Origin: Butyrivibrio sp.
GTDB lineage: Bacteria > Bacillota > Clostridia > Lachnospirales > Lachnospiraceae
Assembly (NCBI GenBank): GCA_017615275.1
Contig: JAGAAO010000001.1
Span: forward strand, 1 to 39,798
Reading direction: 5' to 3'
Length of the DNA: 39,798 nucleotides
Of this stretch, positions 33,693 through 39,798 are shown piece by piece (position 1 is the stretch's first letter; each line of letters opens with the position of its first letter). Both the position numbers and the translations under genes were made by a program. The notes under the pieces are model-generated. The model worked only from the letters and a program-made list of their open reading frames with translations. It was not told the origin of the DNA and did not search any database.

Positions 33693-35885
33693 ATGCTAAA
33701 GAAAAAGTTTTTTACCAAAAAAGCTGTAAGCACCGTACTTTCATTTTCAATCCTTGCCACAACTGTAACAGGTTGTGGTAAAGGCAATGCGGGCAAAACC
33801 GGTAATATAGCACAGGACAATAATTCTACCGATGCCAATGTTCTTTTGGATAATGCACAGAAAATGTCCAAAGACTACGTTTTTAAACAGACCGTTTACG
33901 ACGGAGTCTTTGAAAAGGGTGATTATCTGAAATTTCTTAACTACATCGGAGACAAAGGAACAGCCGTTGCCATTTCTGAAGAAGGAAAGCTAAAATGTAT
34001 ATCATTTAATAAAGACGGCTCGGATATAAAGTCTTTTGATATTCCGCTTGATGAAAACGCTGTAGCAGGAGCTTCTTTTGCAATGGACAAAGACGGAAAC
34101 CTCTATGTATCTGATGCTACTCACTTAAGCAAATATGATGCCGAAGGAAAAGAGCTTCTAAGCAAAGATACAGGCGCTATTATCAACAATATGACATGGT
34201 CCGAGAAATATGGTCTTGTACTCAATACTGCCGATGGAATCGGAACCTATGACGAGCAGAACGGTTTCAACAAGATCATCGACAGCAAAAGTGTTCAGGA
34301 TAAGCTTGGTAATGATACGATCTGTATTTGCAAAGGATCAGGCGATCAGTTTTTCCTTTATACAGACTCCTATGACAATCCGACGAATCTGGTAAAGATT
34401 GATCTTGATAATAAATCGGTTGGCGAACTGAGTGGAGCAATTAAAGATCTTCAATTTGATTTCTTCGGCGGCGAAGGCTACGATCTTTACGCAAGAGACG
34501 GCTACGCACTTTACGGATATGACAGCGCATCAGATAAATTTACTATGCTGCTTGATTACCAGGATTCCGATCTGAATCCTTTTGATGTAAGAAACCCTGT
34601 AGCAGTAAGCGATAAGGAATTTTTTGCAATATCTATGGATAACGATCTTAACTGCAGCCTTACTTCTCTTGCGAAAGTAAATCCCGAAGATGTTCCTGAC
34701 AAAACACTTATAACCATGGGTGGTGCTCAGTTTACTATAGACGTATTTATTAACACTGCAAATTTCAATAAATCAAATGATAAGTACAAAATAAAGATTG
34801 TTGATTTCACAAGTACTTATCCTGATGCCAAAACCATGCCGGATATGATACAGGCATTTAATCTTGATATTGTATCCGGAAAAGTGCCGGATATTCTGTG
34901 CCTTTCAAGTTGGTTCAATCCGAACATTGAAAATTACGCAAATAAGGGAATCCTGCTTGATCTTTCTCCTCAATTTGAAAAAGGCGGAGCTTTTGAAAAT
35001 CTGGACATCCTTCCGAATGTATACGAGATGATGAAGACAGGCGACAAAGTTTATTCCGTTGTCCCGTCATTTGTAATCGATACCGTTGTAATGCGAGAAA
35101 GCATCGCCAAAGGTAACACATCTCTTACAATAAAGGATTGTGATGAACTGATAAAAAGTAAGAATGTCGATTACAATGATGCTTTTGGATTGCTCGATAG
35201 AACGCTATTTATTGAAAAAGCAATTACATACAACGGTAACAAGTTTATAGACAGGCAAAATAAAAAATGTGACTTAAACAATCCCGAATTCATTGAAATA
35301 TTAAACTTTGCAAAGAATCTTCCCGAGGAAAAAGAGTATTCCGACGATTTTGAAACATTATACGTCGATAACAAATCTCTCTTTTATGATATCGGTATCG
35401 GAAATTTTAATGAATTCAAACGCCTAAAAAATGTTGTGTTTAATGAAAACCTTGCACTGTTAGGATTTCCTAATAACAATGGCGACAATAAAGGATTCTT
35501 ATGTCCCGAAACTCAATTTTGTGTAAGTAGTAAGATTGCTGCTCCCGAAGGCGCGTATGAATTCATAAATTACATGTTCAAACTGGGATCAGAAAATAGT
35601 AAATATACTTTTCCTTCAGAAAAAACAGCATTTGAAAGTGTTGTAAAGAAAGCTTCCGAGCCACCTGCATCAGATGATCCGTTGGCAAAACTGGATCCTC
35701 TTTCACCTGAGGAAATTAAGACATTTTCTGATTACATTCTTTCATGTACAGTGACGAGTGCATCCGATCCGACACTTAATAACATTCTGTCTGAGGAAAC
35801 TTCGGCATTTTTTGCAGGTCAGAAATCTGCAGAAGAAGTCGCCGATGTGCTAAATAACAGAATAACCACGTATTTGAATGAATAA
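33693..35885 (+). CDS. Large lipoprotein B: propeller-like domain fused to solute-binding domain
   Basis: 730 residues; GGAGA upstream of ATG 33693. Lipobox VTGC near residue 28. Same plan as its paralogue at 30762: MSKDYVFKQTVYDGVFEKGDYLKF then a propeller-like half, followed by a solute-binding half with FNKSNDKYKIKIVDF, FNLDIVSGKVPDILCLSSWF, GILLDLSPQFEKGG and MKTGDKVYSVVPSF. The C-termini also match (SGQKSAEEIAEILDNRI versus AGQKSAEEVADVLNNRI). Divergence is spread over the whole length, unlike the recent copying seen for small lipoproteins 2 and 3. It ends the cassette at a strong terminator. Confidence 0.82.
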   Translation: MLKKKFFTKKAVSTVLSFSILATTVTGCGKGNAGKTGNIAQDNNSTDANVLLDNAQKMSKDYVFKQTVYDGVFEKGDYLKFLNYIGDKGTAVAISEEGKLKCISFNKDGSDIKSFDIPLDENAVAGASFAMDKDGNLYVSDATHLSKYDAEGKELLSKDTGAIINNMTWSEKYGLVLNTADGIGTYDEQNGFNKIIDSKSVQDKLGNDTICICKGSGDQFFLYTDSYDNPTNLVKIDLDNKSVGELSGAIKDLQFDFFGGEGYDLYARDGYALYGYDSASDKFTMLLDYQDSDLNPFDVRNPVAVSDKEFFAISMDNDLNCSLTSLAKVNPEDVPDKTLITMGGAQFTIDVFINTANFNKSNDKYKIKIVDFTSTYPDAKTMPDMIQAFNLDIVSGKVPDILCLSSWFNPNIENYANKGILLDLSPQFEKGGAFENLDILPNVYEMMKTGDKVYSVVPSFVIDTVVMRESIAKGNTSLTIKDCDELIKSKNVDYNDAFGLLDRTLFIEKAITYNGNKFIDRQNKKCDLNNPEFIEILNFAKNLPEEKEYSDDFETLYVDNKSLFYDIGIGNFNEFKRLKNVVFNENLALLGFPNNNGDNKGFLCPETQFCVSSKIAAPEGAYEFINYMFKLGSENSKYTFPSEKTAFESVVKKASEPPASDDPLAKLDPLSPEEIKTFSDYILSCTVTSASDPTLNNILSEETSAFFAGQKSAEEVADVLNNRITTYLNE

Positions 35886-35905
35886 AAAATATGCTTTTGC
35901 CATAA

Positions 35906-35942
35906 AATACGGGCGTGAGAAATGTTTTCTCACGCCCGTATT
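35906..35942. terminator. Bidirectional terminator between cassette and proS
   Basis: A 16-bp stem (ATACGGGCGTGAGA... with ...TCTCACGCCCGTAT) with a three-base loop, A-rich on the left flank and T-rich on the right. It separates the convergent lipoprotein cassette and proS. Confidence 0.9.
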
Positions 35943-35955
35943 GTCATCTTTTATA

Positions 35956-37389
35956 TCAATATGCTCTTCCCCAGTAAACCATCTTCTTGGCGGGTTTGCC
36001 GCAGATAGGGCAAACATCTGAGATGTTCTCCTGCTCGAAAGGCATACAACGGCTTGTTACGTTGAACTCTTCTTTTATCTTGTCTTCGCACTCGCGATCT
36101 CCGCACCACATAGCCTTTACGAAGCCCTTTGTTTCCTTGAAGTTCTCAGCAAACTCTTCTTTGTTGTGAGCAACAAAAGTATGCTCTTCAAGGTGCTTCT
36201 TAGCTCTGGCGTACATATCTTTCTGGATCTGCTCAAGGAGCTCTCCTACTTTAGCAGAAACATCTGCGATAGCGCACTCGATCTTTTCTCTTGTATCTCT
36301 TCTTACAAGAACACACTTACCAGCCTCGAGGTCCTTAGGTCCGATCTCGACACGTACAGGGATTCCTCTCATCTCCTGTTCCGCGAACTTGAATCCGGGT
36401 GTTCTGTCTGTATCGTCTGTCTTTACTCTGTAATCTGAAAGGCTATTTGCAATGCCGTAAGCAGCATCAAGAACGCCTTCTTTCTTCTGCTGGATAGGAA
36501 TAACAACAACCTGGATAGGAGCGATCTTAGGAGGAACAACGAGTCCTGAATTGTCTCCGTGAACCATAATCATAGCTCCGATAGTACGTGTTGTAAGTCC
36601 CCATGAAGTCTGATTTACATAGTGAAGTTTGTTGTCTTTTCCCGCATACTGAATCTCGAATGCCTTGGCAAAACCATCACCGAAGTTGTGGCTGGTTGCG
36701 CTCTGAAGAGCTCTTCCGTCATGCATAAGAGCTTCTACTGTGTATGTAGCTTCTGCCCCTGCAAATTTTTCTTTATCAGTCTTCTGTCCCTTTATAACGG
36801 GAATAGCCATATCATTCTCAAGGAAGTCAGCGTATACGTTGAGCATCTGCTGTGTACGCTCCTCAGCCTCTTCAAATGTAGCATGTGCTGTATGTCCTTC
36901 CTGCCACAAGAACTCTCTGCTTCTAAGGAAAGGTCTTGTCTCTTTTTCCCAGCGAACAACGCTGCACCACTGGTTGAGAACCTGAGGAAGGTCTTTGTAT
37001 GAGTGAATCTCTCCCTTGTAGTAATCACAGAAAAGTGTCTCCGATGTAGGACGAACACAATATCTCTCTGTAAGTGGCTCAAGTCCGCCGTGTGTTACCC
37101 ACGCTACTTCCGGTGCAAATCCCTCTACGTGATCCTTTTCCTTCTGAAGAAGTGACTCAGGAATAAACATAGGAAGGTATGCATTCTGAACGCCTGTTGC
37201 CTTGAATCTTGCGTCAAGGTGCTTCTGAATAAGCTCCCAGATTGCGTATCCTGCAGGCTTTATTACCATGCATCCCTTGATGTTGGAATAGCTTACGAGG
37301 TCAGCCTTGATACATACGTCTGTGTACCATTGTGTGAAATCTTCATCCATGGATGTGATCTCTGAAACGAGTTTCTTGTTGTCAGCCAT
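35956..37389 (-). CDS. proS: Prolyl-tRNA synthetase (archaeal/eukaryotic-like type)
   Basis: 477 residues from ATG 37389 (AGGAG eight bases upstream); the frame stays open a further 27 codons upstream, but that part lies in the T-box leader. Class II motifs are present: [47 protein letters not shown] and the motif 3 region [18 protein letters not shown]. The anticodon-binding domain and a C-terminal zinc-like region ([20 protein letters not shown]) end in the terminal Tyr (VYWGRAY). This is the short form without the bacterial INS editing domain. It charges tRNA-Pro and is controlled by a T-box leader. Confidence 0.95.
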   Translation of the reverse strand: MADNKKLVSEITSMDEDFTQWYTDVCIKADLVSYSNIKGCMVIKPAGYAIWELIQKHLDARFKATGVQNAYLPMFIPESLLQKEKDHVEGFAPEVAWVTHGGLEPLTERYCVRPTSETLFCDYYKGEIHSYKDLPQVLNQWCSVVRWEKETRPFLRSREFLWQEGHTAHATFEEAEERTQQMLNVYADFLENDMAIPVIKGQKTDKEKFAGAEATYTVEALMHDGRALQSATSHNFGDGFAKAFEIQYAGKDNKLHYVNQTSWGLTTRTIGAMIMVHGDNSGLVVPPKIAPIQVVVIPIQQKKEGVLDAAYGIANSLSDYRVKTDDTDRTPGFKFAEQEMRGIPVRVEIGPKDLEAGKCVLVRRDTREKIECAIADVSAKVGELLEQIQKDMYARAKKHLEEHTFVAHNKEEFAENFKETKGFVKAMWCGDRECEDKIKEEFNVTSRCMPFEQENISDVCPICGKPAKKMVYWGRAY

Positions 37390-37442
37390 TTTTTGTTCTC
37401 CTTTTTTGCAATTAAGTGTTTCCGGGAACTTTGAGAAACTAT

Positions 37443-37693
37443 TTTTCTTCAAAAAGAAAAGAATCCTCAAATCCCCTAACAGGGACCGAAGATTCTCGGC
37501 GGTACCACCCTATTTAAACCACGCAGACTCTGCTGTGGTCTCACTCAATTTAACCCTTAACGCGGGGGACGTCGTATTTTCATACGAAGCTCCAAGGTAG
37601 GTTCGCTGTTTATACGTAAAAGCCTCGCACCAACGGCTCTCTCTCTGAAACGCTTACGCAGTTACTGATCCTCTTCATCGCCTTATTATTTTA
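37443..37693 (-). promoter_or_regulatory. T-box leader of proS
   Basis: Reading the minus strand: GATGAAGAGGATCAGTAA (stem I base), AGAGAG then CCGTTGGTGCGAGGC (stem I distal motifs), the specifier region GCGAACCTACC with CCU (37599-37601) flanked by GAA and ACC as is usual, and the T-box AGGGTGGTACCGCC (37498-37511). The T-box UGGU bulge matches a tRNA ending ACCA, the discriminator seen in tRNA-Pro here. The final GAATCTTCGGTCCC...GAGGATTC stem (37461-37497) followed by TTTTCTTTTT is the terminator. Uncharged tRNA-Pro should stabilise the antiterminator and switch proS on. Confidence 0.93.
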
Positions 37694-37699
37694 AAAATG

Positions 37700-37728
37700 A
37701 TTTTATTAACATTTGCGCGCCTTGTCAA
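37700..37728 (-). promoter_or_regulatory. Sigma-A promoter of the proS T-box transcript
   Basis: Minus strand TTGACA (37723-37728), 17 bases, TAAAAT (37700-37705). It begins ten bases after the stop of the upstream coiled-coil gene. Confidence 0.8.
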
Positions 37729-37738
37729 GGGCAGCTTC

Positions 37739-38797
37739 TTACAATGAGACGTCAAAGCCGCCTGCCGGCGCTTCGGGCATGGGCACTACAGGTGCAATGC
37801 CGGGATCATCCGCCTTAAAGACTATGGTTTCGCCGGATGTTCTGCCTATACTCGCGGTCTCGTCTGCCTTTGCTTTCTCGTGCTCAAATACCCCTTTGAG
37901 ATATTCTTTATCCGCTTCGGCAATTTCCTTCATCTCTTTGGTTCGGTGTTTGATCTTAAGTATTTTAAATTCACTTTCCGACATATGCGGGTTTGGTGCA
38001 CACATGGTTTCCGCAAGATCTGTAAGGTCAAGCTCCTCAATCATGCTCATCATCTCTTGTGTAAGTTCCTCCATCATATCTGTCATGGAGTCATCATTGG
38101 CTTCCATCAAGCTTGCATACTGATACGCAGACATACTTTCGTATGCTGCATCTTCTATATACATTTCATCTTCATATTCTTCTTCCGACAGAGCCTCGTC
38201 TTCCTGCTCCGAGCCTTCCGTAAGTTCTTCCTCCGGCTCTTCCTCTTCGTTCAGTTCACTCTTGTCATCAGGTTCCTCAATCTCATATTCTAAGGTTCCC
38301 GAACCTCTCTCTATCATTTCTTCCTGTTCTAAGTGATGAACCTTCTTCTTGGCAACTTTTTCCATGGACTTGGCATGGTCTATCGCAAGCTGAAGCTCCT
38401 CCGCATCATACTTGTCGCTTCCTTTTAGGCGATTAAGACGCAAGACTTCGTGCCTTGCAGCCTGAACTGCTTTTCTGGCACTCATGGAATTTTTACTTCT
38501 TATGATGAGGGAGGATATCTTTTTAAAATTGTATTGAACTCTTTTTTTATCAAGGGATGTTGCTTTGGATTTATTTCTGGACGCACAAAGTTTCTCAGCA
38601 TAGCGCATACTCTGTTCCACCACGCTCTGTTCTCTCTCTGCTTTTCGCATCTCGTATTCCATTTTTTCCAGGGATTCTTCGGACTTAGGCACGGGATCAC
38701 ATTTTCTGTTATCCCGCATACTGCTAGAATATTCTGCAAGCATTTTTTCATATTTCTCGTATGAAAAATATTCTCTTCTCATGATTTCGATAGGCAT
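37739..38797 (-). CDS. Hypothetical acidic coiled-coil protein
   Basis: 352 residues from ATG 38797, which has AAGGAGG six bases upstream; the ATG at 38803 touches that site. No signal peptide or membrane helix. Residues about 1-160 are basic and helical with coiled-coil character (YEMRKAEREQSVVEQSMRYAEKL, VQAARHEVLRLNRLKG, LAIDHAKSMEKVAKKKVHHLEQEE). Residues 160-260 are strongly acidic (DDKSELNEEEEPEEELTEGSEQEDE). A helical Met/Leu-rich part follows (MMEELTQEMMSMIEELDLTDLAETM). The gene is followed directly by the proS promoter. I do not recognise a family. Confidence 0.8.
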   Translation of the reverse strand: MPIEIMRREYFSYEKYEKMLAEYSSSMRDNRKCDPVPKSEESLEKMEYEMRKAEREQSVVEQSMRYAEKLCASRNKSKATSLDKKRVQYNFKKISSLIIRSKNSMSARKAVQAARHEVLRLNRLKGSDKYDAEELQLAIDHAKSMEKVAKKKVHHLEQEEMIERGSGTLEYEIEEPDDKSELNEEEEPEEELTEGSEQEDEALSEEEYEDEMYIEDAAYESMSAYQYASLMEANDDSMTDMMEELTQEMMSMIEELDLTDLAETMCAPNPHMSESEFKILKIKHRTKEMKEIAEADKEYLKGVFEHEKAKADETASIGRTSGETIVFKADDPGIAPVVPMPEAPAGGFDVSL

Positions 38798-38889
38798 ACG
38801 CATCCTCCTTGACGCTCTTTGGCAAATCCGTTTGTCAAAACTATCTCATATCATATATCGGCATTTTATTTATAAAATTTATAGTTTTT

Positions 38890-39561
38890 TTATCTTAATG
38901 TCTTAAGATATTCTTTGTGCTCATCTGTAACTCTGAAGCTCTCAACAGCCTTCTGAATGGCCTTTTTATGAACCCATTTATCAAGCTTTCGCTCTTCAAT
39001 GTATTTAACGCTCGCATCGTACTGTTTTGCAAGCGCTGTCGCAAAATACCACGCGACCATCATTTTAAGGTAATAGTCCTCTCCTCTTTTGGACGCAACG
39101 AGATCAAGATATTCTTCCTTGAAATCTTCTCCAAGGTATTCGTTCATAAGCATACGCATGCCAAAACGCGCAGTATAGACGTGGTCTGACGCAATCCACT
39201 TTTTAATATATGGAAGGAGTTTATCATGATTTTTCTTAAAGCATTTGGGCGAAGCCTGGTCTGAAACCGGCCAGCAATCCACATACGGAAGGAACTTATC
39301 CACAGCTGCAACGCACTCATCAAAATCCTTGATAAGCGCGATCACAAAGAAGTGAACAAGATTCTCCTCATAGTATTTATGAGGAATCTCATTTAGGAAT
39401 TCATCCCTTATGTCACTCTTAAAGACTTTCCCTGCAACTTCGCGCATCTTGGGCGTTCTGACCCCGATAATATTTTCGGGCGGTATATTGGGAACAAGCT
39501 TTGCCTGGAATTCTTTGTATTTATCATCTTTTACTTTTAAAAGCATCTCATATACAGTCAT
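38890..39561 (-). CDS. DNA alkylation repair protein, AlkD-like
   Basis: 223 residues from ATG 39561 (GAGAG five to six bases upstream). All-helical HEAT-like repeats with family motifs: IIGVRTPKMREVAGKV, FVIALIKDFDECVAAVDKFLPYVDCWPVSDQASPKCFKK, HVYTARFGMRMLMNEYL, and KAIQKAVESFRVTDEHKEYLKTL at the C-terminus. AlkD-type glycosylases remove N3- and N7-alkylpurines by trapping distorted DNA. The WPVSD segment, around the catalytic Asp region, is conserved in this subgroup. It stands alone, with an element end beginning about 90 bases upstream of its start. Confidence 0.88.
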   Translation of the reverse strand: MTVYEMLLKVKDDKYKEFQAKLVPNIPPENIIGVRTPKMREVAGKVFKSDIRDEFLNEIPHKYYEENLVHFFVIALIKDFDECVAAVDKFLPYVDCWPVSDQASPKCFKKNHDKLLPYIKKWIASDHVYTARFGMRMLMNEYLGEDFKEEYLDLVASKRGEDYYLKMMVAWYFATALAKQYDASVKYIEERKLDKWVHKKAIQKAVESFRVTDEHKEYLKTLR

Positions 39562-39653
39562 AGGCACTCTCTTTTCGCGTATTTGGATTTATACCCATTA
39601 TACCTCGTTATGTGCACCGTTCACATCCTCTACTACACAAAAAAAAGACCGGT

Positions 39654-39798
39654 GGGCCCAATGTCATTTAGTTAAGGCGGCAAAAATCAAATCAATAGGG
39701 AAGTAATGATTATAATTCTACAATTATCATTACTTCCTTTTTGTTTTGATATTTTTGAGTATGCTAAAAAGACAGATTGTTTATCTGCCTTAATAAAC
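39654..39798 (+). mobile_element. Probable left end of an insertion element
   Basis: No gene is seen from 39562 to the end. At 39654 GGGCCCAATGTCATTTAG begins a GC-to-AT shift that looks like a terminal repeat of an IS4-like element; this is from memory of similar ends, not a match I could check. It is followed by the strong hairpin at 39699-39737, which such elements often carry to block incoming transcription. A transposase start, if present, is beyond the window. Confidence 0.35.
39699..39744 (+). terminator. Strong stem-loop with T-run near window end
   Basis: GGAAGTAATGAT (39699-39710) pairs perfectly with ATCATTACTTCC (39726-39737), with further AATT/AATT pairing inside, and is followed by TTTTTG. 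It is an intrinsic terminator in form on the plus strand, although no plus-strand gene precedes it. Confidence 0.7.

Noticed and set aside
39751-39783. Short frame starting ATG CTA AAA AGA as a transposase N-terminus
   Set aside because: It stops after ten codons and forms part of a small inverted repeat instead.
1-39798. CRISPR array, rRNA, or a toxin-antitoxin pair
   Set aside because: No regularly spaced repeats, no rRNA-like sequence and no small paired genes of known toxin families were seen.

Overview
The window comes from a low-GC anaerobic Firmicute, most likely a member of the Lachnospiraceae (Butyrivibrio/Roseburia group). This is inferred from the gene families, not from a marker gene: a T-box-controlled ProRS, an FprA-type flavodiiron protein, a secreted DUF5722 protein, many Lys/Asp/Ser-rich lipoproteins, and a Firmicute-style division/tRNA-maturation cluster (cca, rqcP, divIC, tilS, hpt, ftsH).

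Layout. Positions 1-135 carry the 3' end of a transposase gene, probably IS630-like. It abuts, and apparently truncates, a minus-strand lipoprotein gene with a DUF3298-like C-terminus. A second lipoprotein and a membrane-anchored alpha/beta hydrolase follow. A tRNA-Pro(CGG) with its own terminator lies at 4070-4143, and beside its 3' end is what looks like the last codons of a dead tyrosine recombinase. From 4189 to 24789 every gene is on the minus strand. In transcription order these are: cca, a PEGA-domain exported protein, rqcP, divIC, tilS, hpt and ftsH; then a GH13 alpha-glucan hydrolase; then class II fructose-bisphosphate aldolase, a GreA-family factor and a flavin-reductase-like protein; then a solute-binding lipoprotein coupled to a large hybrid histidine kinase; then FprA, the DUF5722 protein and a SpoVK/CbbX-like AAA+ ATPase.

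From 24890 the plus strand is used. Two overlapping membrane diguanylate cyclases are followed by a strong sigma-A promoter and a tight run of six lipoprotein genes (28716-35885). Four encode paralogous small lipoproteins of about 205-221 aa with a BamE/BLIP-like G-x(n)-AYGEP motif. Two encode paralogous lipoproteins of about 730-740 aa that join a propeller-like N-terminal half to a family-1-like solute-binding half. No permease, ATPase or enzyme is present in the run. This cassette is the best candidate in the window for an undescribed system; its function cannot be read from sequence. A bidirectional terminator closes it.

The minus strand resumes with proS and its T-box leader (specifier CCU). 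Next come an acidic coiled-coil protein of unknown function and an AlkD-like DNA alkylation repair protein. The last ~145 bases look like the left end of another insertion element with a strong protecting hairpin. Both window edges and the tRNA-Pro therefore show signs of mobile DNA, while the central minus-strand block is ordinary core genome.
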